From PALSA-1296 sp037143335 (GTDB lineage Bacteria; Bacteroidota; Ignavibacteria; Palsa-1295): a DNA stretch of 64,000 nt. Of this stretch, positions 34,182 to 42,870 are shown piece after piece (within the stretch, counting starts at the first letter, position 1; every line of letters starts with the position of its first letter). The DNA lies in the NCBI GenBank assembly GCA_037143335.1, contig JBAWZA010000007.1:1-64000 (forward strand), given 5' to 3'. Position numbers and translations under genes: made by a program. Under the pieces are notes generated by a model. That model was given only the letters and a program-made list of their open reading frames with translations. It made no database searches and was not told the DNA's origin.

Positions 34182-36371
34182 CTCATCAAATGCTTTCGAG
34201 TACGGCTTGAATTTTCTTTGAGCAAGTGAATCAAAAAGCTTATCGAAATCCTGAAATTCTGCTTTTACGCTTTCACCTCTATTTTGAAATCCCGCTTGAA
34301 TATCTTTGCTACCATCTCTCCAGATCTTGTAGGCATCCCGAACGTGACCCTTACGATCAAGCGCGAGAGTGTAAAGCATCAAGCGGGCAATGTAGAATCC
34401 TGGTTCAAAATGATCAAACTCTGGCTCAAGAGAAAAAATATCATCAAACATACTCTTTTTTATTTCGGAAAAGTAGAGATCATACAATACTTTTTGCGCG
34501 GCTGGTGTGGAGTTTGCGTTTGCAAGTGCAAATCTTCGGATATATGCAGAAATAAAATATTGATCGCTGAGTTCGAGTTTTAATGCTTCATCCCATTCAG
34601 CGATTGCTCGTTTCTTATCACCTGTTGCCATCATGATGACATCACCTCGTAAAATTCTGAGTGCGGCAAGATTGAGAGGAGTGTTAGCTTGCGTAGTCGT
34701 GTCTAAAATTTTGAGAGCAACATCGGGATTACCAAGATGCAACTGCGAATACACCCGCCCTCGAATTGCCGCAATTCTACCTGACTCTGCCACGAGTTCT
34801 CGGTAGAGGCTATCAGCCACATAATAATTTTTATCCAGGTAGTATTCATCTGCCAACTTAAATAATTTACCGATACGCCTCAGGCAGGGCTGACCAAGAA
34901 CCGACGGACGATCAAAATAATATCTCGTACGGAGTGAATCATAACTACTCATCACCGTTTGTTTATTTCTGAGAGATTGCTTCCATTCAGATTCAAGTCT
35001 AGATATTGATTTCTGGTACACATTATCAAAATCTCTACTTGTGTACACTTGCACATATTTCTTTTCGCCATACTTCTGAGTCAGATACTTGCTGAAGGAA
35101 CCTGATAATTCGTAGCACCTAAGTGAGGAAGAAGACAGAAATCCTGCAGGTTGCATGATCTCAGCGACACCGTCTTGTGGGTGGAGTTGCATGATACTCC
35201 GCGAAACATCATCGCAATCCCTAATCCCATCAAAGTCATCTTCAATTGCAACCGCCGCTCCTTCGGTCAACGCTGTATTCCAACTTATCGAGAATGGAAA
35301 ACTTCCATGGTCTGCTAGAAGAATATGTGCTAACTCATGCTTCAATGATGATAGGTTTGGCTTAGCAATATATATTTCCCTTCGCCACGGCTTTGAAATA
35401 CTCGCTTCTTTTGTGCCGACATATTTATATAAGTCGTCGGATGTAGGAAATACATAAACATCGATGCGTTCTGGTGAATGGATGTGATAAATGCTATCAA
35501 TCTCGCTTACATCGTCTGCAATGCTTGATGATACAAGTAATAGTTCATCGCTCGTCAAATTATTGTGTGCGGTGTGTAAGTGAACGGAGTGTATCGTTTT
35601 TGCTTCCCGCAGGTAGTGATTTACATTTATCGAAAAAAACTGATTTAGGTACGAACTGCCACTTAGGTAAATCGCTGCAGACGTTGCAAAGAACTTGAAG
35701 CCGTGGGCGCGGGCCACAGTGCGCGAATACCGCCGAAATAATTTCTTAAACTTGAAGGGACGGAGTGTTAGAAGTGATGAAAAAAATAGTATTTCATAAA
35801 TCCGTGACATCCAATATGGACTGCCTAACTCCATCGCCTCATCCCATACAAAACCTGGGAAAAAACCGTACTGCCAACCGTATGTGTATATTTTGGGCGA
35901 AAAATATCCGGGGAGTATGCTGATGATAAGTGTGAGAATCCAGAAACACGCGATGCTAAGATTTCTGCGTAAAACATTCTTCGGAGGTACGGAGAAAAAT
36001 GTCAGTGCGATGAGTATGGATAGTATTGCTGTCGGATAGACTAGCTCGGCATAGAAGATTAAGCCATCGACGAGTGAGCAATTTGGAATCCAGAGTAGCG
36101 AAACAACCGAAACAAGTAGCGGGGTGTGAATGAGGATCAGGATTTCGAATCCATGCACCGAGGCAAGATTCTTGAGAGACTGGTTCGGACTACTCGATGC
36201 TTTCTTCGATACATAGTAGAGTAACTGGATGCTGATGAGCATCGAAGCAATCGCAGAGTACTCGAATCCCAAAGCTCGGAAAAGTGGGCTTGCAAACAGA
36301 ATTACAGACGTGCAAATAATGGCGTAAAAGAGTACACCGAAGAGAAAACCGGCTTCGCCCCGCAACTTCAT
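34101..36371 (-). CDS. Membrane protein with HExxH metallopeptidase motif and TPR-like C-terminus
   Basis: I use ATG 36371 (756 residues). A TTG at 36443 would add 24 residues but lies upstream of the expected transcription start (see promoter entry). Residues 5-235 form five or more hydrophobic helices. A soluble part carries LKHELAHILLADHG (HELAH at about 345-349) and, 21 residues on, TEGAAVAIE, the spacing of a gluzincin zinc protease with a second-helix glutamate. After that are repeated helical pairs resembling TPR units. It is probably an inner-membrane protein with an active or relic peptidase domain outside. The family is not recognised. Its 3' end runs 81 bases into yigZ. Confidence 0.75.
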   Translation of the reverse strand: MKLRGEAGFLFGVLFYAIICTSVILFASPLFRALGFEYSAIASMLISIQLLYYVSKKASSSPNQSLKNLASVHGFEILILIHTPLLVSVVSLLWIPNCSLVDGLIFYAELVYPTAILSILIALTFFSVPPKNVLRRNLSIACFWILTLIISILPGYFSPKIYTYGWQYGFFPGFVWDEAMELGSPYWMSRIYEILFFSSLLTLRPFKFKKLFRRYSRTVARAHGFKFFATSAAIYLSGSSYLNQFFSINVNHYLREAKTIHSVHLHTAHNNLTSDELLLVSSSIADDVSEIDSIYHIHSPERIDVYVFPTSDDLYKYVGTKEASISKPWRREIYIAKPNLSSLKHELAHILLADHGSFPFSISWNTALTEGAAVAIEDDFDGIRDCDDVSRSIMQLHPQDGVAEIMQPAGFLSSSSLRCYELSGSFSKYLTQKYGEKKYVQVYTSRDFDNVYQKSISRLESEWKQSLRNKQTVMSSYDSLRTRYYFDRPSVLGQPCLRRIGKLFKLADEYYLDKNYYVADSLYRELVAESGRIAAIRGRVYSQLHLGNPDVALKILDTTTQANTPLNLAALRILRGDVIMMATGDKKRAIAEWDEALKLELSDQYFISAYIRRFALANANSTPAAQKVLYDLYFSEIKKSMFDDIFSLEPEFDHFEPGFYIARLMLYTLALDRKGHVRDAYKIWRDGSKDIQAGFQNRGESVKAEFQDFDKLFDSLAQRKFKPYSKAFDELPAVQIDNHNRIVEDSFYRTHTLFRK

Positions 36372-36440
36372 CTTTAGCTTTTTTAACGCAATTCCTTGAA
36401 TAGTCCCAAATAAATCCGTAACTTTGCATTCTAAACTATC

Positions 36441-36469
36441 CAAATATACACCGCCAAAATGGCAGCAAA
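36441..36469 (-). promoter_or_regulatory. Bacteroidetes-type promoter candidate for the metallopeptidase-like gene
   Basis: On the minus strand TATATTTG (36448-36441) matches the Bacteroidetes -7 element TAnnTTTG. TTTG (36469-36466) lies 17 bases upstream as a candidate -33 element. Transcription would begin near 36435, below a TTG codon at 36443, which supports ATG 36371 as the true start. The element overlaps the first codons of the divergent gene at 36459. Confidence 0.5.
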
Positions 36470-36761
36470 CGTAATAGTTACAATATCCTATCCGGTCAAA
36501 CTTGCAAAAGTTGCCGCATATCAGAAATTAGCAGAGCAGTACGCAAGAGCCGTTAATAGCTCCCAAGAGACCGTTCGTGTCAGCATTTACGCTTCCGACG
36601 AGAAGGCTAACGGATTCGTCGAGGTCTATGAATGTTCGAATAACGAAAGCTTCGATAACCTTGAGGATAGTTATGACGATATGACCCACGATCTTATCGT
36701 AGCACTCGCTGATTGTATCGAAGATCGTCAGATCGTTCGGACCCTAACCAAGAGAATCTAA
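36459..36761 (+). CDS. Small conserved-looking protein, unknown function
   Basis: A 100-residue soluble protein with an acidic C-terminal half. The order strand (NVIVTISYPV), helix (AAYQKLAEQYARAV), strand (ETVRVSIYAS), strand (GFVEVYECSN), helix (MTHDLIVALADCI) fits a ferredoxin-like alpha/beta fold of the dimeric-barrel kind, but this is inference. There is no signal peptide or catalytic motif. It is transcribed away from the metallopeptidase-like gene, whose promoter candidate overlaps its 5' end. An inverted repeat and tRNA-Val follow. Confidence 0.7.
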   Translation: MAANVIVTISYPVKLAKVAAYQKLAEQYARAVNSSQETVRVSIYASDEKANGFVEVYECSNNESFDNLEDSYDDMTHDLIVALADCIEDRQIVRTLTKRI

Positions 36762-36777
36762 GCGGAACCGTCGGGCA

Positions 36778-36847
36778 GTTAGTAGTCGTTAGTCGTCAGC
36801 AAATAGAAAGGGTCGTTTCGCTAAAAAGCTAACGACTAAAGACTAAC
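36778..36847. repeat. Inverted repeat GTTAGT.../...ACTAAC before tRNA-Val
   Basis: Arm GTTAGTAGTCGTTAGTCGTC (36778-36797) pairs imperfectly with GCTAACGACTAAAGACTAAC (36828-36847), the reverse complement being GTTAGTCTTTAGTCGTTAGC. The 70-base element ends three bases before the tRNA gene. The CGTTAGTCGTC core resembles the arms of the repeat in the dnaX linker (CGTCGTTCGTCA). Confidence 0.65.
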
Positions 36848-36850
36848 AAT

Positions 36851-36924
36851 GGGCAATTGGCGCAGTTGGTTAGCGCGCTTCCTTGACATGGAAGAGGTCA
36901 CAGGTTCGAATCCCGTATTGCCCA
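36851..36924 (+). tRNA. tRNA-Val (anticodon GAC)
   Basis: Acceptor GGGCAAT/ATTGCCC with discriminator A; D-arm GGCGC...GCGC; anticodon stem CTTCC/GGAAG with loop TTGACAT giving GAC; T-arm CAGGTTCGAATCCCG. CCA is not encoded. It decodes GUC and GUU. A Rho-independent terminator follows 18 bases later. Confidence 0.96.
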
Positions 36925-36941
36925 CACAGTATTCCCATTCC

Positions 36942-36969
36942 AAAAAGCGCAGTTTCCTGCGCTTTTTTC
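36942..36969 (+). terminator. Rho-independent terminator after tRNA-Val
   Basis: GCGCAG (36947-36952), loop TTTC, CTGCGC (36957-36962), then TTTTTT. A run of A residues precedes the stem, so it may work in both directions, but its position fits the end of the tRNA transcript. Confidence 0.88.
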
Positions 36970-36994
36970 GTTTTTTGGATCAAATCCCTAGATG

Positions 36995-37080
36995 GTCATT
37001 TCGACCGTAGGGAGAAATCGTTGTGCCCGAAATAGTCTGCAATAACTATTTCTCGGTCGCTGAGGAGACCTCGAAATGAC
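36995..37080. repeat. 86-bp palindromic intergenic element
   Basis: Ends GTCATTTCGA and TCGAAATGAC are perfect inverted repeats; an inner GAAATAGT/ACTATTTC pair (37029-37036 and 37045-37052) adds a second stem. The element resembles the one at 43107-43207 in its ends and in the GGTCTCCTCGA block. It lies between tRNA-Val and the TetR gene and carries no reading frame, fitting a non-autonomous MITE- or REP-like repeat. Confidence 0.65.
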
Positions 37081-37164
37081 ATTTTTCGGCCTAGAGCCAT
37101 CCCATTTAAAATTCAAAACAGATTTAGGAAACTTTTAACACGATTTTAGTTTTTTAGGTGTCCA

Positions 37165-37776
37165 ATGGCACAAACCGATACCATACGAGCCAGAATCCTC
37201 AGCGTTGCCGAATCAGAATTTCGTACCGTAGGTTATTCCCATACCACGATGGATCACTTGGCTGAAACTCTGGGAATGAGCAAAAAGACGCTCTATGAGT
37301 ATTTCCGCTCCAAAGAGGAGCTTGCCGATGAGATGATCGCAAACATCGGCGCTTCAATAAAGGAGATTCACGAAGAGGTCATGGCGAGCGATCTCAACAC
37401 CGTTGACAAGCTCCACGCGATAGGTCAAAGAATGCAGGCATGTCTGCTGACGCTCGCAAGCGTGAAACTCATGTCCGATCTCAGGCGGAATACCCCACAA
37501 CTGTGGCAGAAAATCAAAGAAGTTCGTAACGAGAGGATTCGCACGCTCTGGACAAGTTTACTTGCCGAAGGAATGGAGAAGGGGCTCTTCAGGAAAGAAG
37601 TAAATCCTGAATTATTCATCACAGTACAAATGGCGGCAACAGAAAAATTATTGGATGAAAGTTTTCTCACCAATAACGAGACCTCTGTTACTACTGCCCG
37701 CGCAGGCTTAAAGGATTTGTTGCTGAACGGAATCCTTACTGACAAAGGACGCGAAATCGAATCGAACTACCACTAA
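37165..37776 (+). CDS. TetR/AcrR-family transcriptional regulator
   Basis: A 203-residue repressor-type protein. The N-terminal helix-turn-helix domain (about 5-60) reads ILSVAESEFRTVGYSHTTMDHLAETLGMSKKTLYEYFRSKEELADEMI. The C-terminal ligand domain is not specific. It is the first gene before a five-gene efflux set, 27 bases from the adaptor gene. This is the position of CecR before ybhGFSR in E. coli, so local control of the operon is likely (inference). No palindromic operator was found in the 84 bases between the repeat and its start. Confidence 0.9.
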   Translation: MAQTDTIRARILSVAESEFRTVGYSHTTMDHLAETLGMSKKTLYEYFRSKEELADEMIANIGASIKEIHEEVMASDLNTVDKLHAIGQRMQACLLTLASVKLMSDLRRNTPQLWQKIKEVRNERIRTLWTSLLAEGMEKGLFRKEVNPELFITVQMAATEKLLDESFLTNNETSVTTARAGLKDLLLNGILTDKGREIESNYH

Positions 37777-37803
37777 CGCTATTACTATTTTATTCTTCCT
37801 ACT

Positions 37804-38757
37804 ATGTTAAAACATTTATTATTTTTCGCGCTACTCCTGGCGATGATCGGTTGCTCCGGCAAGGACGACTCGAAGCTTACAGCAACGGGCACGATCGAGA
37901 CAACCGAAGTGAACATCACCGCCAAGTCACCCGGACAGCTTATCATGCTTCGCGTTGGGGAAGGCTCAATCGTTCATCAAGGCGATACGCTCGCCTCTGT
38001 TGATACAACTATTTATGCACTAAACTATCGCCAGTCGCTTGCAGCGATTGCTCAAGCCGAAGCACAGTTGCTATTGCTCGAGCATGGCACGCGGCATGAA
38101 GATATTGAGCAATCAGCTGAGCTGGTGAAGCAAGCGCAGGTGAATTTGAAAAATGCGAAGGAAGATGAACTCCGAGTCGGTGCATTGCTAAAAGAAAATG
38201 CCGCAACCAAGAAGCAACATGATGATGCAGTTACAAGAGTAGATGCATTACAAGCAACGTTCAATGCCGCTGAGGATAATTATCAAAAATTAAAATCGGG
38301 TGCACGACCGGAGGATATTTCTGCAGCGAAGGCACGACTCGATCAAGTAAAAGGCCAATCGAATCAACTTCTGCAAACGGTGCATGATTGCAATGTCATT
38401 GCTCCTGTCTCAGGAATGGTGACGCATAAAGTTCTTTCACAAGGCGAGCTTGCAAGTCCTTCCGCTACGATTGTTACCATTAGTGTAACCGATCCTGTGA
38501 AGCTCACGATCTACATCAGCGACAAAGACTTGGGAAAAGTAAAATTGGGGCAGACTGCTGAAGTTGGAATTGATACTTATAAAGATAAGAAATTTGCCGG
38601 CAAGGTAATTTATATTTCTCCGCAAGCAGAGTTTACTCCGAAAAATGTGCAATCCACTGAAGATCGCGAGAAATTAGTTTTTGCCGTGAAGATCGAAGTG
38701 CCGAATGCCGATGGCAGCCTGAAGCCAGGGATGCCTGCTGATGCAACGCTAAAATAA
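37804..38757 (+). CDS. HlyD-family periplasmic adaptor lipoprotein (YbhG-like)
   Basis: A 317-residue adaptor linking an inner-membrane ABC exporter to an outer-membrane channel. Signal MLKHLLFFALLLAMIGC has a lipobox with lipidated C17. Next are a biotinyl-lipoyl half (AKSPGQLIMLRVGEGSIVHQGDTLASVDTT), a coiled-coil hairpin (about 70-185, AEAQLLLLEHGTRHEDIEQSAELVKQAQ), the second lipoyl half (VIAPVSGMVTHKVLSQGELASP) and a beta-barrel domain. YbhG-type adaptors usually pair with ABC-2 exporters, as here. Confidence 0.92.
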   Translation: MLKHLLFFALLLAMIGCSGKDDSKLTATGTIETTEVNITAKSPGQLIMLRVGEGSIVHQGDTLASVDTTIYALNYRQSLAAIAQAEAQLLLLEHGTRHEDIEQSAELVKQAQVNLKNAKEDELRVGALLKENAATKKQHDDAVTRVDALQATFNAAEDNYQKLKSGARPEDISAAKARLDQVKGQSNQLLQTVHDCNVIAPVSGMVTHKVLSQGELASPSATIVTISVTDPVKLTIYISDKDLGKVKLGQTAEVGIDTYKDKKFAGKVIYISPQAEFTPKNVQSTEDREKLVFAVKIEVPNADGSLKPGMPADATLK

Positions 38758-38762
38758 ACTCC

Positions 38763-39686
38763 ATGTCTGTCATAACCATAGACGGCTTAGAAAAAAGTTA
38801 CGGAAAAATCAAAGCCGTAGATTCGCTGTCACTTAAAGTGGAGAAAGGCGAGCTATTTTGTCTCGTCGGACCGGACGGCTCTGGCAAGTCAACGACAATT
38901 CGGATTCTTTGCGGAATCATCACTGCCGATAAAGGCAACGTTACGGTACTCGGGCATGATGTCGTCAAAGAGAAAAAAGAGATTGTAAAAAAAATCGGCT
39001 ATCTCTCTCAGAAATTTTCACTCTACGGTGATCTCACTGTTGATGAGAACATCGAGTTTTTTGCTCGAATCCATCATGTCGAGCACTTCGCTGAGCGTCG
39101 CAACGAACTGCTTGAGTTCACGCGAATGACTGCCGCACGTGATAGACTTGCCGAGAGACTCTCAGGTGGTATGAAGCAAAAACTTGCCCTTGCATGTACG
39201 CTCATTCATTCGCCTGAAGTCATTTTTCTTGATGAGCCTACGACAGGAGTTGATCCTGTTTCGCGTCGTGACTTCTGGAAAATTCTTTCGAATTTATTGC
39301 ACCAAGGAATAACTATCGTGATGGCAACTCCGTATTTGGATGAAGCCGAACGTTGCTCTCGCGTTGCGATGATGAATAAAGCCAAGCTTCTTGATCTTGA
39401 TGCTCCGCAAACGATTCGTGACAAAATGGCGGGCAGAGTTTATGAAGTTATTTGCAACCCCGTAAGATCAGCATACGCGATTGCGAAACAGTGGAAGGAC
39501 ATTCAGGAGGTGCAGCTGTATGGCGATAGACTCAATGTGATTCTAACCCATCATGGCAAGACGATTGATTCGATTTTGGACGAACTCCGCTCACAGCAAA
39601 TTGAGATCCTCAGTTGGCGGCAAATGCCAACGCGATTGGAGAATGTTTTTGTATCAATGATGTCGACTGCGAATGAAGGCAATTGA
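38763..39686 (+). CDS. ABC transporter ATPase, first of a pair (YbhF N-half-like)
   Basis: A 307-residue ATPase. Walker A is GPDGSGKST (36-44), with Asp where most have Asn; the same GPDG form occurs in the N-terminal half of YbhF/RbbA-type proteins. The signature is LSGGMKQKLAL, Walker B VIFLDEPTTGVDP. The H-loop position reads VMATPYLDEAERC, with Pro instead of the catalytic His, so this subunit may hydrolyse ATP poorly. It overlaps the next ATPase by 14 bases. It corresponds to half of a two-domain YbhF split into separate genes. Confidence 0.92.
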   Translation: MSVITIDGLEKSYGKIKAVDSLSLKVEKGELFCLVGPDGSGKSTTIRILCGIITADKGNVTVLGHDVVKEKKEIVKKIGYLSQKFSLYGDLTVDENIEFFARIHHVEHFAERRNELLEFTRMTAARDRLAERLSGGMKQKLALACTLIHSPEVIFLDEPTTGVDPVSRRDFWKILSNLLHQGITIVMATPYLDEAERCSRVAMMNKAKLLDLDAPQTIRDKMAGRVYEVICNPVRSAYAIAKQWKDIQEVQLYGDRLNVILTHHGKTIDSILDELRSQQIEILSWRQMPTRLENVFVSMMSTANEGN

Positions 39687-40599
39687 AGTCAAAAATATGA
39701 CGAAGCGATTCGGCGCGTTCACTGCTGTGGACGATGTCTCATTCGACGTAGAGCAAGGCCAGATCTTCGGCTTTTTGGGCGCGAACGGAGCCGGCAAGTC
39801 CACCACCATCCGGATGCTCTGTGGCCTCATCGCCCCGACCTCTGGCAAAGCGACTGTTGCAGGATTTGATGTCCTCACTGAAACCGAAAAGGTCAAGCGG
39901 AGCATCGGATACATGTCGCAGAAATTTTCGCTCTATGATGATCTTACCATCGAAGAGAATCTCAACTTCTTCGGCGGTGTCTATGGGCTCAGTAAAAACA
40001 AATTAGAGGAGCGCAAGCAGTATGCGCTCGAAATGTCGCACCTGACTAATGAGCGCACCCGAATCACTGGCACTCTCTCAGGCGGCTTCAAGCAGAGACT
40101 GGCGCTTTGTTGCGCAATCATTCATGAACCGAAAGTTATTTTCTTGGATGAGCCAACTGGCGGCGTGGATCCGGTGATGCGAAAAAGTTTTTGGGAATTG
40201 ATAAATATACTTTCAGACCAAGGCACGACAATACTTGTTACCACTCACTATCTTGATGAGGCGGAGTTTTGCAATGAGATTATTCTTATTGATTCAGGAA
40301 AATTAGTTGCTCGCGGATCGCCACATCAATTGAAGACTGAGTACATCAAAACTCCGATTCTTGAAATCGAATCCTCGAATCCGAGTTCAGCAATGACAGT
40401 CCTTTCTGAACAGCCATGGGCATTAGAAATTTCTCTTTTTGGCACAGCCGTTCATCTTCAAACGCCTGATGCGGAAGCGGCGCGACCCGAAATCATTCGA
40501 GTGCTCTCAAGTGAAGGCATCAGTGTATCACGAATGGATACCATCATGCCATCACTCGAAGACGTTTTTATCCACCTCATAGAAAAGCGAGAAGCCTAA
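39673..40599 (+). CDS. ABC transporter ATPase, second of a pair (YbhF C-half-like)
   Basis: A 308-residue ATPase with all standard motifs: Walker A GANGAGKST, signature LSGGFKQRLAL, Walker B VIFLDEPTGGVDP and an intact H-loop in LVTTHYLDEAEFC. It contrasts with the preceding subunit, which lacks the H-loop His. Its ATG lies within the end of the first ATPase gene (14-base overlap) and its stop overlaps the first permease start by one base, indicating tight coupling and fixed stoichiometry. Confidence 0.93.
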   Translation: MKAIEVKNMTKRFGAFTAVDDVSFDVEQGQIFGFLGANGAGKSTTIRMLCGLIAPTSGKATVAGFDVLTETEKVKRSIGYMSQKFSLYDDLTIEENLNFFGGVYGLSKNKLEERKQYALEMSHLTNERTRITGTLSGGFKQRLALCCAIIHEPKVIFLDEPTGGVDPVMRKSFWELINILSDQGTTILVTTHYLDEAEFCNEIILIDSGKLVARGSPHQLKTEYIKTPILEIESSNPSSAMTVLSEQPWALEISLFGTAVHLQTPDAEAARPEIIRVLSSEGISVSRMDTIMPSLEDVFIHLIEKREA

Positions 40600-41732
40600 T
40601 GAATTTTCTACTGAGTGTATATCCCATCATGTGGAAGGAATTCCTGCAGATCAGGCGGGATGCCCGAACGCTGGCAGTGCTTTTTCTTGTGCCGATGCTC
40701 CTGATGCTCTTCGTAGGCTTTGCGGTGAATTTTGATGTGACACATATCCGACTTGCTATTCGTGACGAAGACAACTCAAATCAATCGCGCGATCTCATCC
40801 GATCATTTACAAACACCGACTACTTCGATTATGCGTACCGAGTGCATACCCAAACCGAAGGTGATCATCTACTTGATGATGGAAAAGTATCCGCTGTAAT
40901 TGTGATTCCCCCGCGCTTTGCAGATCATCTACTCAAGAACGAAGCGGCGAATGTGCAGATCATCGTTGATGGGTCGAACTCGAGCACAGCCTCATCGGTC
41001 GTGCGTTATACAACGGGAGCGATTGTTTCATATTCATCAAACCTTCGAACCGAAGCCATGAAAAAAATCGGCAGAGCATTTTATTTGCCCGTTGACTTCA
41101 GGCCAAGAGCTTGGTATAATCCCGAGCTCTCGACGATTAAATTTCAGATACCGGGTCTGATTGGCTATATGCTTATTCTCACATGCGTCGTCGCTACAAC
41201 CATGTCCATCGTGCGCGAAAAAGAGCGTGGGACTATGGAGCAGCTGGTTGTCTCGCGTGTAACGCCGTTAGAGCTGATTACGGGCAAGCTCTTGCCATAC
41301 CTTTCGATTTCCCTTATTCTCACTGCGATATTATTAGGCATTTCATACTTCGTTTTCGGAGTAGCGATTAAGGGAAGCATCGTCTATTTGCTGGCGACAA
41401 TTTTGCTTTATCTAATTTGCGCTCTCTCGCTTGGTTTGTGGGTCTCGACAATTTCCAACTCGCAACAAGTTGCATTTCAAATTGCAACGCTTGTCTCGAC
41501 GTTGCCATCGAATATCTTATCCGGATTTATCTTCCCGATCCGTTCGATGCCAGTTGCCGTTCAGGTAGCGACATACTTAACGCCTGCACGATTTTTTATT
41601 CATGCTATCCGAGCGATCATGCTCAAAGGTGTTGGCATCGGAGCATTTTGGGATGATTGGCTCGCGATGACGATCTTCGCAACGTTTATGATCACGATTT
41701 CTATTCGCAGACTCAAAAAACAAAAACTCTAA
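40599..41732 (+). CDS. ABC-2 type permease (YbhS-like)
   Basis: A 377-residue membrane protein. An N-terminal helix (TLAVLFLVPMLLMLFVGFAV) is followed by a large extracytoplasmic domain (about 45-175, with YNPELSTIKFQIPGLIGYML at its end), then five helices, including IVYLLATILLYLICALSLGLWVSTISNSQQVAFQ and LSGFIFPIRSMPVAVQVATYLTPARFFIHAIRAIMLKG. This is the ABC2_membrane_3 arrangement. It pairs with the next gene as a heterodimeric channel. Confidence 0.92.
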   Translation: MNFLLSVYPIMWKEFLQIRRDARTLAVLFLVPMLLMLFVGFAVNFDVTHIRLAIRDEDNSNQSRDLIRSFTNTDYFDYAYRVHTQTEGDHLLDDGKVSAVIVIPPRFADHLLKNEAANVQIIVDGSNSSTASSVVRYTTGAIVSYSSNLRTEAMKKIGRAFYLPVDFRPRAWYNPELSTIKFQIPGLIGYMLILTCVVATTMSIVREKERGTMEQLVVSRVTPLELITGKLLPYLSISLILTAILLGISYFVFGVAIKGSIVYLLATILLYLICALSLGLWVSTISNSQQVAFQIATLVSTLPSNILSGFIFPIRSMPVAVQVATYLTPARFFIHAIRAIMLKGVGIGAFWDDWLAMTIFATFMITISIRRLKKQKL

Positions 41733-41738
41733 GAGCGG

Positions 41739-42866
41739 ATGAAGACAATAATTGTTATTATCATCAAGGAGTTTAACCAACTCAAGCGCGACCCACGGCT
41801 TCGCGCTACGATCATCATTGCACCGCTTCTTCAGCTGTTGCTTATGGGATATGCGGCAACGACGGATGTGAATAATATCTCGCTTGCCATCTGCGATCTC
41901 GATAAGACTGCGACAAGCCGTGAATTCACAAGAAGTTTTGTATCTTCAGGATATTTCACCATTGAACGGAGTCTGGATGATTACAACAAGATTGATAAGT
42001 TGATTGATAACGGTAGTGTACAAGTTGCAATCGTTATCCCGCCAAAATTTGCGGAGAATATTGCCGGAGGTAAAAGCGGACCAGTACAGATGTTAGTTGA
42101 TGGCTCTGATGGTTACACTGCTGGGATCGCGTTAGGATATGCTTCCCAGATTGCGGGAGCATACAACCAACAAATCTTGCAACGAACGATAGATCGAGCT
42201 GGACTCAAACCTCAGATCGGTTCTATCACAAGTGATGTGCGGATCTGGTACAATCCCGAACTCAAGAGCAGAAATTTCATGATACCCGGTATTGTGGCGA
42301 TTCTTCTTTTAGTCATTACTGGAATGCTCACAGCTATGGCTATTGTGAAAGAACGAGAGGTCGGGACACTTGAGCAATTGATTGTTACTCCGATAAAATC
42401 GTGGCAGTTAATGATCGGAAAACTGATCCCATTTATTCTGATCGGCTTCTTTGATGTGCTACTTGTTCTTACTGCCGGGAGATATTGGTTTAACGTGCCG
42501 ATGCAAGGGAGTGTGTTCTTTCTTTTTTTCTGTAGCGGAGTATTTTTACTTTCATCACTCGGCATCGGACTCTTTGTTTCGACAGTATCGCACTCTCAGC
42601 AGCAAGCTGCGATGACAATGCAATTTTTTATTTTTATTCCATTCCTCTATTTGAGTGGCTTCACTTTCCCTGTGGAAAATATGCCGAAGTGGATTCAATA
42701 TATTACTTACATTATTCCGCTCCGATATTTTCTTGAGATCGTGCGCGATATCTTCTTAAAAGGCGACGGATTTTCGAATCTGTGGCCTCAGCTTCTGGCA
42801 ATGTTTTCCATTGGAGTGGTGATGCTCTCGATGAGCATGATCCGATTCCATAAAAAATTGGAATAA
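41739..42866 (+). CDS. ABC-2 type permease (YbhR-like)
   Basis: A 375-residue paralogue of the preceding permease, with the same layout: KEFNQLKRDPRLRATIIIAPLLQLLLMGYAATTD, an extracytoplasmic loop ending IWYNPELKSRNFMIPGIVAILL, the coupling-helix region KEREVGTLEQLIVTP, and LSGFTFPVENMPKWIQYITYIIPLRYFLEIVRDIFLKG. It completes a TetR-adaptor-two ATPase-two permease export set, probably for a hydrophobic or cationic compound. The substrate is unknown. Its stop is 4 bases from that of a convergent microprotein. Confidence 0.92.
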   Translation: MKTIIVIIIKEFNQLKRDPRLRATIIIAPLLQLLLMGYAATTDVNNISLAICDLDKTATSREFTRSFVSSGYFTIERSLDDYNKIDKLIDNGSVQVAIVIPPKFAENIAGGKSGPVQMLVDGSDGYTAGIALGYASQIAGAYNQQILQRTIDRAGLKPQIGSITSDVRIWYNPELKSRNFMIPGIVAILLLVITGMLTAMAIVKEREVGTLEQLIVTPIKSWQLMIGKLIPFILIGFFDVLLVLTAGRYWFNVPMQGSVFFLFFCSGVFLLSSLGIGLFVSTVSHSQQQAAMTMQFFIFIPFLYLSGFTFPVENMPKWIQYITYIIPLRYFLEIVRDIFLKGDGFSNLWPQLLAMFSIGVVMLSMSMIRFHKKLE

Positions 42867-42870
42867 CATC

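Noticed and set aside
38763..40599. Frameshift in a single YbhF gene
   Set aside because: Each ATPase is complete with its own start, Walker motifs and C-terminal region; the 14-base overlap looks like normal coupling.
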